Counted from the first letter of the stretch, positions 42,959 to 53,159 are shown. The stretch is DNA of 64,000 nucleotides from Bacteroidota bacterium (GCA_022573715.1 JACZTL010000017.1:1-64000), one strand, 5' to 3'. Notes: generated from the letters alone by a model not told the origin. Numbers and translations are program-made.

Positions 42959-44011
42959 TTACTCTGTTATAACGCTTCCGCCAAGACAGATTTTGTCGTC
43001 ATAAAAAACTGCAAATTGTCCCGGTGCAATTCCTTGGTCGGGTTCATCCAAAATAACTTCTGCAGTTTTATCATCTAAAAAATTTAAAGCGCAATTAAAG
43101 AACCGTTGTCCGTGTCTTATTTTAACTTTAAGATTCTGCTTTTGAGGTCGTTCTTCGGTTATCCAATTAAATTTTGCTACTTTAAAATTATTTCTACTTC
43201 TTTGTGACTTATTTTCTTTTGAAATGTAAATTATATTTTTTGAAGTATCTTTTTTTACAACATACCATGGTCCTCCGCCGAGTCTTAAGCCCGATCGCTG
43301 TCCAATTGTAAAATAATAATATCCTTCGTGCTCGCCGATTTTCTCACCTGTCTCTGATACAATAATATCACCTTTTTTAAAACCGAGATGCTGTTTTATA
43401 AATCCATTAAATTTTACCTGCCCCAAAAAACAAATACCCTGACTGTCCTTTCTGTTTTTATTCGGTAAATTAAACTGCTCGGCAAAATTACGTACTTCTG
43501 ATTTTCTATAATTACCCAAAGGAAAATATGCTCGGCTCAACTGCTTTTGGTTTAAGTATGCAAGAAAATAAGTCTGATCTTTTACGGGATCCGGGGAACG
43601 TTTAAGCAGATATTTGCCATTTACAAGTTCAACTTTTGCATAGTGTCCGCTTGCTACCTTTTCATAAGAATCATCAATTTTAAAATAAAACTGTCCGAAC
43701 TTAATCAGACTGTTGCAAAATATATCGGGATTTGGAGTCCGTCCTTCTTTTACTTCGGAAATGGTATAAGTAACAACATTATCCCAATATTCATTTTGAA
43801 GTGAAATTATTTCAAGCGGTACGTCAGCCTGATCACAAACACCTCTTGCATATTCCAGATCCTCTTCCCACGGACAGTCACCCAAAAAAGAAAATTCATC
43901 CTGCAGCCATATTTTCAAATAGTATGCGGTAATTTCGTGCCCTTCATTTTTTAATAAACTCAGTGCTACAGAACTATCAACTCCGCCCGATAATAAGACT
44001 GCTATTTTCAT
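42959..44011 (-). CDS. mnmA: tRNA-specific 2-thiouridylase MnmA
   Basis: MnmA puts sulfur on C2 of the wobble uridine U34 in Lys, Glu and Gln tRNAs, using ATP and a persulfide relay. 350 residues. The P-loop VLLSGGVDSSVALSLL opens the protein. The nucleophilic cysteine is in NPDIFCNSLIKFG and the second catalytic cysteine in SQGICFLGQ. The C-terminal barrel ends with APGQFAVFYDD. It is followed by the orphan sorting domain and preceded by a small membrane protein gene 31 bp upstream. Confidence 0.96.
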   Translation of the reverse strand: MKIAVLLSGGVDSSVALSLLKNEGHEITAYYLKIWLQDEFSFLGDCPWEEDLEYARGVCDQADVPLEIISLQNEYWDNVVTYTISEVKEGRTPNPDIFCNSLIKFGQFYFKIDDSYEKVASGHYAKVELVNGKYLLKRSPDPVKDQTYFLAYLNQKQLSRAYFPLGNYRKSEVRNFAEQFNLPNKNRKDSQGICFLGQVKFNGFIKQHLGFKKGDIIVSETGEKIGEHEGYYYFTIGQRSGLRLGGGPWYVVKKDTSKNIIYISKENKSQRSRNNFKVAKFNWITEERPQKQNLKVKIRHGQRFFNCALNFLDDKTAEVILDEPDQGIAPGQFAVFYDDKICLGGSVITE

Positions 44012-44042
44012 TTTTTATATTAGACGTAAACAAATATGTTAA

Positions 44043-44537
44043 TTATTCTTTCTCTTTCTTCTTAAATCCTATTCTATTTATAACTTCGTTATAAATATCT
44101 CTGTTTACTTTGCTTAAAATTAATGTTTCCAATTCCTTAGCACCTTTTATTTTATGGAAGAAACCGATAGTGTAATGTCTTTCACCGTCAACTACTTTCA
44201 TAAGTCCGCTTATTTTTCCGCTGAATATACTGCCGCTTAATTCAACAATATTTTTGTAGTAAATAGTTATTTCTCTTTTCGATAAGAAAAAATTAGAACA
44301 GATTATTTTCTCATCATCGGCTAAAATTTTAGTCGGTAATATTTTATAAAGTATTAAATAATGTTTGTTAAGAAAATAAATTAGAAGAAGTGTAATAATG
44401 AACGGAACAATATAAAACCATCCTGCGTCTAAATTGATGCCTAATGATATTAAATACAAAGATAGAAAAAAAGTTACGGGAATATTGCCAAACCTGTATA
44501 CTAATATTGCAAATTTTGAATAAGTGTGCTCTTTCAT
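44043..44537 (-). CDS. Small membrane protein with PH-like C-terminal part (unrecognised family)
   Basis: 164 residues. Two hydrophobic helices at about 18-35 and 41-60 (AGWFYIVPFIITLLLIYFLN) are followed by a soluble strand-rich domain (KIICSNFFLSKREITIYYKN, then IVELSGSIFSGKISGLMKVV). This layout resembles bacterial two-helix plus PH-domain proteins. It ends with a basic KKKEKE tail. It is probably co-transcribed with mnmA. Function unknown. Confidence 0.6.
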   Translation of the reverse strand: MKEHTYSKFAILVYRFGNIPVTFFLSLYLISLGINLDAGWFYIVPFIITLLLIYFLNKHYLILYKILPTKILADDEKIICSNFFLSKREITIYYKNIVELSGSIFSGKISGLMKVVDGERHYTIGFFHKIKGAKELETLILSKVNRDIYNEVINRIGFKKKEKE

Positions 44538-44655
44538 ATAAATATTATTTAAAATTTTCTATGCAATTTAATGATAATTACTAACTTTTTTTTTACTATA
44601 AAATAGACCAATTATATAAAAATAATAATAAATAATAATAACAAAAGGAAATGCT

Positions 44656-45504
44656 ATGAATAACAAATTTCATAAAAAAATGCTCTTGTTTTTTTCTACT
44701 TTTTTAGTTCTAACCATTCTAAATCCAATTACTTTCGGACAAACAAAAAAGGAATTAAACAAAAAAATTGATAATATTGAAGGAAAAGTTGAAAGAATAA
44801 GCATCCAAACAGATAAAGGAATAGTTAATTTTACGGGCAAAGAAGCTGAAGAAATTCTTAAAAAATTAAAAAAGAAAGAACACAAATTTGCCTTCTCATT
44901 TAACGATCATTCTTTTTTTGATGATGATTACAATATGGTATTCTTCTCAGATGATGACAATTCTTTTTTTGATGATGATGACTGTATATTTGAAGTTAAT
45001 TTTGGGAAAACGGGTTTCAAAAAATCTGTGGAAGTAAAAGAAGTTGACGGTAAAAAAGAAGTAACAATCAAAACCACAAAAGACGGAAAAACAACCATTA
45101 AAACACTTAAGGGTAAGGAAGCCGAGGAATATTTAGATAAAAAGGACAAACATTTAAAACATTTTTCCTGGTTTAAAAAGGGTGGTAAAAAAATTCAAAT
45201 AAAAATTAAAAAATTTAAGGGCAGTTTAAAAGATGAAATGAAGAAATATTTTAGACATCATAAAAATGATATTGGTGTTGAAAAGACAATCGACATAAAA
45301 ATTAAAGACGGTGTAAAAGAAGTTACTGTAATCACAACAAATGATGGTAAAAAAACAGTTAATGTTTACAAAGGAAAGGAAGCTGAAGAATATTTAGAGA
45401 ATTTAGACAATGACGATGACATTAACATAGATATTGACGATAAAGATAGTGTTACCAAAATAATTATCATAAAGAAAGAGAAAAAAACTAAAAAGGATAA
45501 ATAA
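44656..45504 (+). CDS. Secreted acidic/lysine-rich repeat protein (unrecognised family)
   Basis: 282 residues: signal peptide (to about 29, ITFGQ), then three versions of a unit ending in GKEAEE.L (FTGKEAEEILKKL; LKGKEAEEYLDKK; YKGKEAEEYLENL). Two of these follow a strand pair KEVTIKTTKDGKTTIKT and KEVTVITTNDGKKTVNV. Between the first and second units lies a very acidic Phe/Asp tract (FFDDDYNMVFFSDDDNSFFD). A lysine-rich end follows. Alternating strongly acidic and basic stretches suggest a metal- or polymer-binding secreted protein, but no function can be assigned. Confidence 0.7.
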   Translation: MNNKFHKKMLLFFSTFLVLTILNPITFGQTKKELNKKIDNIEGKVERISIQTDKGIVNFTGKEAEEILKKLKKKEHKFAFSFNDHSFFDDDYNMVFFSDDDNSFFDDDDCIFEVNFGKTGFKKSVEVKEVDGKKEVTIKTTKDGKTTIKTLKGKEAEEYLDKKDKHLKHFSWFKKGGKKIQIKIKKFKGSLKDEMKKYFRHHKNDIGVEKTIDIKIKDGVKEVTVITTNDGKKTVNVYKGKEAEEYLENLDNDDDINIDIDDKDSVTKIIIIKKEKKTKKDK

Positions 45505-45507
45505 ACT

Positions 45508-45606
45508 CTAATACTTAAAGTGTTTAATATGTTTGCCCTTTTCTCCGGTTTCCTTCATTGCTTCAATCTTTATTTGAAGATGGAGATCGGAGAATTTTTT
45601 TGACAT
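45508..45606 (-). CDS. Possible 32-residue basic protein
   Basis: ATG 45606, with TTAGGATTAGAA upstream, opens MSKKFSDLHLQIKIEAMKET, then GEKGKHIKHFKY, to TAG at 45508. It lies convergently after the acidic repeat gene. Composition looks coding. It could equally be a gene remnant. Confidence 0.35.
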   Translation of the reverse strand: MSKKFSDLHLQIKIEAMKETGEKGKHIKHFKY

Positions 45607-45732
45607 TTCTAATCCTAATTTATTTCCGTTAAAGTTACGATAAATGATTTATTATTTAAGACTTCTGAAAAATTTAATATTATTATTTTATATTTAGAAT
45701 TAAACTAATAATAAACTATTCGAATAATATAT

Positions 45733-46230
45733 ATGCACAACAAAAATAATTTCCTTTTTATCTCTTTATTTATTTTATTTCTATTTTCCATCCACTCACC
45801 TATAAATGCTCAAAACAAAAATTATCTAACATTTTCTGGGGGTTATTTTGATTTCAACAAAAAAGTAAATACCTCAACTTTTGGACGTATAGAATATCGT
45901 TTTGGAAAAAAAATATTATTCTTAAATCCAATTACAGGTGCAATGCTAAATACAGATGGAGGTTTTTTTATTTTTACAGGTATATTAATGGACATCCCAC
46001 TTACAAACTTTCTGATTCTAACTCCAAGTTTTGCTCCCGGATACTACAATAAAGGAAAAGGAAAAGATTTATTTTATTCTTTAGAATTTCGTACCAAAAT
46101 AGAACTATCCTCAAAATTAACAAATGATATCCGGATAGGTATCAGTATAAGCCACATTTCAAATGTAAGTCTTGGTCCGCCAAATCCCGGAGTGGAAAAC
46201 ATTGCTATTAATTTTACCGTTCCGTTATAA
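45733..46230 (+). CDS. PagL-like acyloxyacyl hydrolase (lipid A 3-O-deacylase family)
   Basis: 165 residues: signal peptide (to about 26, PINAQ) and a short eight-strand barrel. The family signature ISHISNVSLGPPNPGVENI contains the His-Ser catalytic pair (H.SN) and the NPG turn of PagL. Such enzymes trim an acyl chain from lipid A in the outer membrane. Length fits the family. Activity is inferred. Confidence 0.8.
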   Translation: MHNKNNFLFISLFILFLFSIHSPINAQNKNYLTFSGGYFDFNKKVNTSTFGRIEYRFGKKILFLNPITGAMLNTDGGFFIFTGILMDIPLTNFLILTPSFAPGYYNKGKGKDLFYSLEFRTKIELSSKLTNDIRIGISISHISNVSLGPPNPGVENIAINFTVPL

Positions 46231-46353
46231 GATTTATCTTCTATAAATTTGATTAAAGAGTCTAAAAGTACGATTTTAAATTACTGTAAATTTATTTCTC
46301 TTAAAAAAAATAAAAAAAAACCGTATTAATAAAAAAATAGCTCGGAGGACACT

Positions 46354-47985
46354 ATGTCAAACGCTTATTACAAAGTACCTACACCTGTAAATGAACCTGT
46401 GTTGTCATTTGCACCGGGAAGCAAGGAGAAAGAAGAGTTAAAAAAGAAGTTAGCAGAATTACAATCAAAAGAAATTGAAGTACCGTTAATAATTGGTGGT
46501 AAAGAAATTAAAACCGGAAACCTAGGTGAAATGAAAGTCCCGCATAATCATTCAAAAAAATTGGGTGTTTACCATAAAGCAGGTGCAAAAGAAGTTGAAA
46601 TGGCAATTGAATCAGCTCTTGCCGCAAGAGAAAAATGGGAAAATATGCCATGGGAACACAGGGCGACAATTTTTCAAAAAGCTGCTGAGTTACTTTCGGG
46701 ACCCTGGCGTTCAACATTAAATGCCGCTACAATGCTTGCTCAATCAAAAACAGTATACCAGGCTGAAATTGATGCTGCTTGTGAGTTAATAGATTTCTGG
46801 AGATTCAACACACATTTTATGACTCAATTAATGGCAGTACAGCCAATGTCGTCAAAAGGAATGTGGAATCGTTCTGAATACAGAGCTTTGGAAGGATTTA
46901 TTTTTGCAGTTAATCCGTTCAACTTTACTTCTATTGCGGGGAATTTACCAACAGCACCTGCAATGGTTGGGAATGTTGTCCTTTGGAAACCGGCATCTAC
47001 CTCCGTTTATTCTGCATATTTTGTAATGAAAATTTTAATGGAAGCAGGAGTACCTGACGGTGTCATAAATTTTATACCAGGTTCAGGGGGAGAAGTTGGA
47101 AATCATGTATTGTCAAGTCCCGATTTAGCAGGCATTCACTTTACTGGTTCAACTGCTGTTTTCCAAGGAATGTGGAAAGCTGTCGGCAATAATATTCACA
47201 AAGCTAAATACTATCCAAGAATTGTTGGTGAAACAGGCGGAAAGGATTTTCTCTTTGCACATAACACCGCTAACGTTGACGCTTTGGTTGTTGCATCAAT
47301 AAGGGCAGCTTTTGAATATCAAGGTCAAAAATGTTCTGCGTTATCAAGAATGTATTTACCAAAATCACTTTGGAATGAATTCAAAGAAAAATATACTGCA
47401 GAAGTAGGTAGGATTAAAATGGGCGATCCCGAAGATTTTACAAACTTTATGAATTCCGTAATTGATAAGCCGGCTTTCGATAGTATTACCGGATATATTC
47501 AATACGCAAAAGATTCTGACGAAGCCGAAATTATTACAGGCGGAGGTTCTGACGATTCCGTAGGTTACTTTATTGAACCAACAACTATCGTAACTACGAA
47601 TCCTAAATTTAAAACAATGCAAGAAGAAATATTCGGACCTGTACTTACTATTTATGTTTATGAAGATGATAAATTTGATGAAACATTAGAACTTTGTGAT
47701 ACTACATCTCCTTATGCATTGACAGGTGCTATCTGGTCGCAAGACAGGGAAGTGATTGTTAAAATGTCAAACAAATTAAGGCACGCGGCAGGAAACTTTT
47801 ACATTAATGATAAGCCTACTGCGGCTGTTGTTGGTCAACAGCCTTTTGGCGGTGGTAGAGCCTCCGGAACAAATGATAAAGCAGGCAGTGCGATGAACCT
47901 GCTTCGTTGGATTAGTGTCCGTTCGATTAAAGAAACATTTGATCCTCCAAAAGATTGGACATATCCTTTTATGGGTGAAAAGTAA
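46354..47985 (+). CDS. pruA: L-glutamate gamma-semialdehyde (1-pyrroline-5-carboxylate) dehydrogenase
   Basis: 543 residues, the eukaryote-like stand-alone P5C dehydrogenase form. It oxidises glutamate semialdehyde to glutamate with NAD+, the second step of proline breakdown. Visible are FAVNPFNFTSIAGNLPTAPA, the cofactor strand WKPAST, GFTGS-type loop IHFTGSTAVF, the general base in RIVGETGGKDF, the nucleophile cysteine in YQGQKCSALSRMY, and EIFGPVLTIYVY. GGAGGACACT precedes the ATG. No proline dehydrogenase gene is nearby. A strong terminator follows. Confidence 0.96.
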   Translation: MSNAYYKVPTPVNEPVLSFAPGSKEKEELKKKLAELQSKEIEVPLIIGGKEIKTGNLGEMKVPHNHSKKLGVYHKAGAKEVEMAIESALAAREKWENMPWEHRATIFQKAAELLSGPWRSTLNAATMLAQSKTVYQAEIDAACELIDFWRFNTHFMTQLMAVQPMSSKGMWNRSEYRALEGFIFAVNPFNFTSIAGNLPTAPAMVGNVVLWKPASTSVYSAYFVMKILMEAGVPDGVINFIPGSGGEVGNHVLSSPDLAGIHFTGSTAVFQGMWKAVGNNIHKAKYYPRIVGETGGKDFLFAHNTANVDALVVASIRAAFEYQGQKCSALSRMYLPKSLWNEFKEKYTAEVGRIKMGDPEDFTNFMNSVIDKPAFDSITGYIQYAKDSDEAEIITGGGSDDSVGYFIEPTTIVTTNPKFKTMQEEIFGPVLTIYVYEDDKFDETLELCDTTSPYALTGAIWSQDREVIVKMSNKLRHAAGNFYINDKPTAAVVGQQPFGGGRASGTNDKAGSAMNLLRWISVRSIKETFDPPKDWTYPFMGEK

Positions 47986-48002
47986 GAATATGATTAATAA
48001 AG

Positions 48003-48035
48003 AAACCCAGTTTCTTAAAGAAACTGGGTTTCTAA
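48003..48035. terminator. Bidirectional terminator between pruA and valS
   Basis: AGAAACCCAGTTTCT, three loop bases, then the exact complement (15-bp stem), followed by TAATTTTT on the + strand. It lies between converging genes. The left arm is identical to 15556-15570. Confidence 0.85.
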
Positions 48036-48059
48036 TTTTTGGAATATTTCTACAAAAAA

Positions 48060-50672
48060 TCAACTAATATCTTCCAACAAACTTTTAACCTTATTTAAAT
48101 TATTCTGCCAATCTTCTTTCTTTTTCTTTTCTTTTTCAACTACTTCAGCAGGCGCATTTTTTACAAATTTTTCATCCCTTAATTTCTTTTCAATTCCCCT
48201 TAGAGAACCTTCAAACCGTGCTATTTCTTTTTGAAGCCTGCTGCGTTCAACATCCAAATCTATTACTCCTTCAAGCGGAATATAAATTTCACAATTATTT
48301 AAAACCTTAGAAGCACTTGCATTTGGTTTCGAAAGATTTTCATCCACCGTAATATTTTTAGCTCTTCCTAGTTTCTTTATATAATCCAACTGTTCATCAT
48401 TTATATTTTTGGCTTTAATAAATACATCAAGTTGAAGTGAAGGGGGAATATTCATTTCTCCTCTTATATTTCTGATTGCAGTTACTATTTCTTGAAGATA
48501 TGCCATATCTTTGTCTGCATTTTCATTAATTAAAGATATATCAGATTCCGGGTATTCTGATATTGAAATACTTTCAGTTTTATTTTTTCCGGTTACAAAA
48601 TGCCAAAGCTCTTCTGTTATAAATGGCATAAATGGATGTACAATTTTTAATAGATTTTCAAATATTTTTATTGAACGTGTAAGCACTGCAGATTTAACTT
48701 CTTCATCTTCTGAATAAAGTCTTGTTTTGGCAAGTTCTAAATACCAATCGCAGAAATCATTCCACACAAAAGAATAAATAATTTTTGAGGCGTTGTTTAT
48801 TTCAAACTTATCGAGAGTTTTATTTAATTTTTGCAACGTTATGTTTAAACGGGAAGCAATCCATAAATCTGTAAAATCAATATGCTTATCAATTAATGAA
48901 TCATTTAAAGGAATGTTTTGAGTGTTCATCATTAAGAATCTTCCTGCATTCCAAATCTTATTAGCAAAGTTTCTACCTATCTCACATTTGTCTTTACTGA
49001 AAAGTACATCCTGACCAAGCGGTGCCAAATAAATTACAGTAAAACGAAGGGCATCAGCACCGAATTCTTTTATTACATCAAGCGGATCAGGTGAGTTACC
49101 AAGAGATTTGCTCATCTTTCTGCCTTTCAAATCTCTAATAACACTTGTAAAGTAAACATCTTTAAAAGGAATATCATTTTTAAAATAAAGACCCGCCATT
49201 ATCATTCGTGCAACCCAGAAGAAAATTATATCCGGTGCGGTTACCAACGCGTTAGTTGGATAATAATAATTTTGTTCTTCATCGGTTTTAAAAACATCGT
49301 AAGCCCACAGCCAACTTGAAGCCCAGGTATCGAGCACATCTTTGTCCTGTTTCCAGTTCTCAATATCTTCCGGGGGTTCTACTCCGCAGTAAATTTCATT
49401 ATTATTTTTGTTGTACCAAACCGGTATTCGGTGTCCCCACCACAGTTGACGCGATATGCACCAATCTCTAATATTGCTCATCCAGTGTTCGTAGGTTTTT
49501 ACCCAATGATTAGGATGAAATTTTACCTTCCTGTCAGTTACAGCTTTTAATGCAGGCTTGGCAAGTCCATCCATTTTAATAAACCATTGTTCCGAAAGAT
49601 AGGGCTCAATCGGAACGCCGCCTCTTTCGGAATATCCTACATTATTTTGATAATCTTCTGTCTTTAGTAAAAATCCGTTTTCTTCTAAAGAAGCAGCAAC
49701 CCTTTTTCTTACTTCGAATCTATCAAGATTCCTAAATTTTTCGGGTACATTTTCATTTGTGGTTGCATCATCATTAAAAATATTTACCGTTTCCAGCTTG
49801 TGTCTTTTTCCCATTTCGTAATCATTCACATCGTGAGCCGGGGTAACTTTAACGGCACCTGTTCCGAAATCTTTATCAACATATTCATCAGCAAAAATCG
49901 GGATTTCTCTACCGACTAAAGGAAGTTTAACTTTTTTTCCTATGAATTCTTTAAATCTTTCATCATCAGGATTAACGGCAATTCCCGTATCGCCAAACAT
50001 AGTTTCGGGTCTTGTTGTAGCAACAGAAATAAATTTATCGGTGCCAATTACGGGATACTTGAGATACCAAAGTTTTCCCTGAACACTTTTGTAAATAACT
50101 TCTTCATCTGAGATGGCAGACTTTGAAGCCGGGCACCAATTAACCATTCTGAAACCGCGGTAAATTTTTCCGTCATTATAAAGTTTTACAAATGCCTTAA
50201 GTACTTTTTTATAATAATCATCGTCCATTGTAAAGCGTTCACGTTCCCAATCACAGCTGACTCCAAGTTTTTTAAGCTGCTGAATAATCAGACCACCGTA
50301 CTTTTCTTTCCACTTCCAGCAGTGCTTTAAAAATTCCTCGCGTCCTATTTCTTCTTTATTAATTCCTTTTTCTTTTAAGAATGAAGTTACTTTTGCTTCT
50401 GTTGCTATTGATGCATGGTCTGTTCCCGGAACCCAGCATGCATTATACCCCTGCATTCTTTTAACTCGTATAAAAATATCCTGAATTGTATTATTTAAAA
50501 TGTGACCCATTGTTAAAATTCCGGTAACATTAGGCGGAGGTATTACTATAGTGTAGGGCTTTTTGCTTTTATCTATTTCCGAATGGAAGATTCTGTCGTC
50601 CATCCACTGTTTATACCATTTATCTTCGACGGAAGAAGGATCGTAAGCTTTTGGTATGTCTATACTTTGCAT
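48060..50672 (-). CDS. valS: Valyl-tRNA synthetase
   Basis: Charges tRNA-Val. 870 residues. The class I signatures are PPPNVTGILTMGHILNN (HIGH-type, near residue 44) and GRKMSKSLGNSPDPLD (KMSKS). The editing (CP1) domain between them carries TTRPETMFGDTGIAVNP. The C-terminal coiled-coil arm (LDVERSRLQKEIARFEGSLR) is complete. GRK-to-end order and length are normal. The start ATG 50672 is the only one that keeps the N-terminal extension typical of the family. Confidence 0.98.
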   Translation of the reverse strand: MQSIDIPKAYDPSSVEDKWYKQWMDDRIFHSEIDKSKKPYTIVIPPPNVTGILTMGHILNNTIQDIFIRVKRMQGYNACWVPGTDHASIATEAKVTSFLKEKGINKEEIGREEFLKHCWKWKEKYGGLIIQQLKKLGVSCDWERERFTMDDDYYKKVLKAFVKLYNDGKIYRGFRMVNWCPASKSAISDEEVIYKSVQGKLWYLKYPVIGTDKFISVATTRPETMFGDTGIAVNPDDERFKEFIGKKVKLPLVGREIPIFADEYVDKDFGTGAVKVTPAHDVNDYEMGKRHKLETVNIFNDDATTNENVPEKFRNLDRFEVRKRVAASLEENGFLLKTEDYQNNVGYSERGGVPIEPYLSEQWFIKMDGLAKPALKAVTDRKVKFHPNHWVKTYEHWMSNIRDWCISRQLWWGHRIPVWYNKNNNEIYCGVEPPEDIENWKQDKDVLDTWASSWLWAYDVFKTDEEQNYYYPTNALVTAPDIIFFWVARMIMAGLYFKNDIPFKDVYFTSVIRDLKGRKMSKSLGNSPDPLDVIKEFGADALRFTVIYLAPLGQDVLFSKDKCEIGRNFANKIWNAGRFLMMNTQNIPLNDSLIDKHIDFTDLWIASRLNITLQKLNKTLDKFEINNASKIIYSFVWNDFCDWYLELAKTRLYSEDEEVKSAVLTRSIKIFENLLKIVHPFMPFITEELWHFVTGKNKTESISISEYPESDISLINENADKDMAYLQEIVTAIRNIRGEMNIPPSLQLDVFIKAKNINDEQLDYIKKLGRAKNITVDENLSKPNASASKVLNNCEIYIPLEGVIDLDVERSRLQKEIARFEGSLRGIEKKLRDEKFVKNAPAEVVEKEKKKKEDWQNNLNKVKSLLEDIS

Positions 50673-50755
50673 ATTAATTATTATTTCTTCAAAAAATATT
50701 CAAAGTATAAATATAAAGAAATTATGCGGAGTTTATAAATGTGGTGAATTTGAAA

Positions 50756-51412
50756 TTATTTTACCATATAATGATAATTCGGAAGCTTAACCTGTATTCC
50801 GTGGTATGGCCCTTCCAAATCACTTAATTGATCACCAATAGTACCTTCAATTACATATCCATTTTCTACCAGCTGCTTTCTTTCTTTTGATTTATAATCT
50901 ACAGCAGTAGTTTTTAATGCATCCATCTTTCTTGTAATCAAAGTATCAAATTTTGAGTAACCTTCACTGATTAAATTTTCCTTGGTTGCATCATAATGGT
51001 TTCTGTTTCTACCAGTAAGAAAAACTACTTTAAAACCTTTTTCAATTAGCATATCATACAAACTTTTTACTTCAGATATTGCAGTTGCCTTTTTTGAATC
51101 GACCCATTCAGTCCAAATATCTTCATTATATCCAAAATCGTAGTCCAAACCAAATTGATAATTTGAAAGCGCTGTTTCGTCTATATCAAAAATAATCAAT
51201 GAATTTTCTTTTGGTTTAATCCTGTTGAATTCATCTTTTGCTTTCTTTATAATTGTTTTTAAGTCTGCGTTATATTTTCCGCTTTTGTGGTAATTTTTTA
51301 TTTGTTCTTTTATAACCGAGAGATTAGGAATTTCATTTGAGCTAGTTTGACAACCCTGCAAAACTGCAAGGAAAATAATCAATGCTAACAATAAAAGGGA
51401 AAATCTTTTCAT
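50756..51412 (-). CDS. HAD-family acid phosphatase lipoprotein (class B/C, e(P4)-like)
   Basis: 218 residues from ATG 51412; upstream in-frame codons do not give a signal peptide. Lipobox LQGC (cysteine about 21). HAD motif I is LIIFDIDETALSN, motif II FLTGRN, and the C-terminal region DQLSDLEGPY supplies the last acidic residues. The subfamily IIIB enzymes dephosphorylate nucleoside monophosphates and other small esters in the periplasm. It lies next to another phosphatase gene on the same strand, suggesting phosphate scavenging. Confidence 0.87.
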   Translation of the reverse strand: MKRFSLLLLALIIFLAVLQGCQTSSNEIPNLSVIKEQIKNYHKSGKYNADLKTIIKKAKDEFNRIKPKENSLIIFDIDETALSNYQFGLDYDFGYNEDIWTEWVDSKKATAISEVKSLYDMLIEKGFKVVFLTGRNRNHYDATKENLISEGYSKFDTLITRKMDALKTTAVDYKSKERKQLVENGYVIEGTIGDQLSDLEGPYHGIQVKLPNYHYMVK

Positions 51413-51521
51413 AATAATTCTTTTGCAATTTTCTTTAAAATAGAGCGTACATAATAACAAAATAAGCGAATAATACAAATTAATTTCTAATATGAATTTG
51501 TATAATTTATTTACGTATGAA

Positions 51522-53159
51522 TTAATTTTTCATAATTAAGGGTATTCCAATATTTCCACTTGGTTCGGTTATATTAAGCAGATCCGCTATAGTAGGAGCA
51601 ATATCAACTATGTAAACTGGTTTGTTGATTGTTTGTTTTGGTATGTTCCAGCCATAAAATATTAATGGAACGTGGGTGTCATATGAATAACTAGAACCGT
51701 GTGTAGTGTAATGATCCGAACTAGAACCTGGTATATAACCGGGCTGAAATTCTAATAGAACATCACCTGAAAGCATAGGATTAAAACCGTTTAAAATTAA
51801 GTTTGTAGTAGCTCTATTAGCAACATAAGGGATTAAATCATCACGTGTGAAAGTTTGTGCAATAAAGGGGAAAGTTGTAAGTAAATATTCAGCATATTCT
51901 CTTCTTACATTTACAATTTTTAATTTTAAAGAGTTTATAACGCTATAGTTTAAGAATATCTGTTTACTTGAAAATTTTTCAATAACATTATCATTGTTAA
52001 ATTTTCTTTTTGAAAAACTTTTTAACGAATCTCTAATTACTCTGGAACTAACCCAGCCCGATGGTATATTTCGTTTTTTCAGGAAATTCGGGTTTTCAAC
52101 AACACCGTGATCTGAAGTTAAAAATAATATATAGTTCCCTTCACCTACTTGTTTGTTAAGTTCATTTATTAATTTTGCGATCAGTAAATCCAGTTTAACA
52201 TAAGTATCTTCGACTTCAACTGAATTAGGTCCGTATGAATGCCCAATGTAATCTGTTGAAGAAAAACTGACAGCAAGAAAATCCGTATATTTCCCCAGTC
52301 CGAGCTTTTCGTTTTTCAAAGCTGCAATAGAAAAATCGTACAATAGTTTGTTACCGAAAGGCGTGCTTCTGAGTAGATCTCTTTTATCACTGACTGAAAT
52401 ATTTTTAAATGAATGAGGAAAAGTATTTTTATTTTCTGAGAAAAGATCTTCTTCGTAGGGTTCGTTATCTGGTAGAGTTGCCCAATACTTTTTTAACGGG
52501 AAAGTGAGTTCCCAATCAGATGACATATATTTATCAACTAATTTCATACTGTTAAATTCTTCAACCCACCCGGGAAGTTTTTTCATATAAAATGACGAAG
52601 TAATGAACCCTCCGCTTGTAGGGTCGTACCAATAAACTCCATCGGGGAAATGCCCGCCTGGTAAAATTGCGGCTCTGTCTTTAATGGCAATACTGATTAC
52701 TTTTGACTTTCCGTTTGTTGCAAGTTTAAGCTGGTCTGTGATGGTTGTTGAAAGCAATCTTTTGGGTGACATTTGACCTCTATTGTCATTTGCACCTACG
52801 GTATTATATGATCTATCGCTCGTACAATAAACTGTTCTTTTCAATTTTTTATCATACCAACTATTAGAGATTATGCCATGAAAATACGGTGTTGTGCCTG
52901 TATAAATTGTAGCATGCCCAGGCGCAGTATGAGTAGGTGCATAATTAAAATGAGCAAATGTAAAGTTACTGCCTTCCTTTATCAATTTTTTAAAACCGCC
53001 ATCCGAGTATAAAGAATTAAATCTATACAAATAATCATATCTCATTTGGTCAACTACAATACCGACAACTAACTTGGGTGAAGATTGATTTTTTTGTCCC
53101 TCAAGGAAAGGACTGTTAATCATAAACAAAGTGATAAAGAATAAAAATAAACGGTTCAT
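51522..53159 (-). CDS. PafA-like alkaline phosphatase / phosphodiesterase family protein
   Basis: 545 residues with signal peptide (to about 21). The metal-binding start is VVGIVVDQMRYDYLYRF and the nucleophile threonine lies in APTHTAPGHATIYTG. The later metal ligands are SFSSTDYIGHSYGP, LFLTSDHGVVENP and YTTHGSSYSYDTHVPLIFYG. This is the type-I phosphodiesterase/PafA branch of the alkaline phosphatase superfamily, common in Bacteroidota. It probably releases phosphate in the periplasm. The adjacent HAD phosphatase supports a phosphate-scavenging pair. Confidence 0.9.
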   Translation of the reverse strand: MNRLFLFFITLFMINSPFLEGQKNQSSPKLVVGIVVDQMRYDYLYRFNSLYSDGGFKKLIKEGSNFTFAHFNYAPTHTAPGHATIYTGTTPYFHGIISNSWYDKKLKRTVYCTSDRSYNTVGANDNRGQMSPKRLLSTTITDQLKLATNGKSKVISIAIKDRAAILPGGHFPDGVYWYDPTSGGFITSSFYMKKLPGWVEEFNSMKLVDKYMSSDWELTFPLKKYWATLPDNEPYEEDLFSENKNTFPHSFKNISVSDKRDLLRSTPFGNKLLYDFSIAALKNEKLGLGKYTDFLAVSFSSTDYIGHSYGPNSVEVEDTYVKLDLLIAKLINELNKQVGEGNYILFLTSDHGVVENPNFLKKRNIPSGWVSSRVIRDSLKSFSKRKFNNDNVIEKFSSKQIFLNYSVINSLKLKIVNVRREYAEYLLTTFPFIAQTFTRDDLIPYVANRATTNLILNGFNPMLSGDVLLEFQPGYIPGSSSDHYTTHGSSYSYDTHVPLIFYGWNIPKQTINKPVYIVDIAPTIADLLNITEPSGNIGIPLIMKN

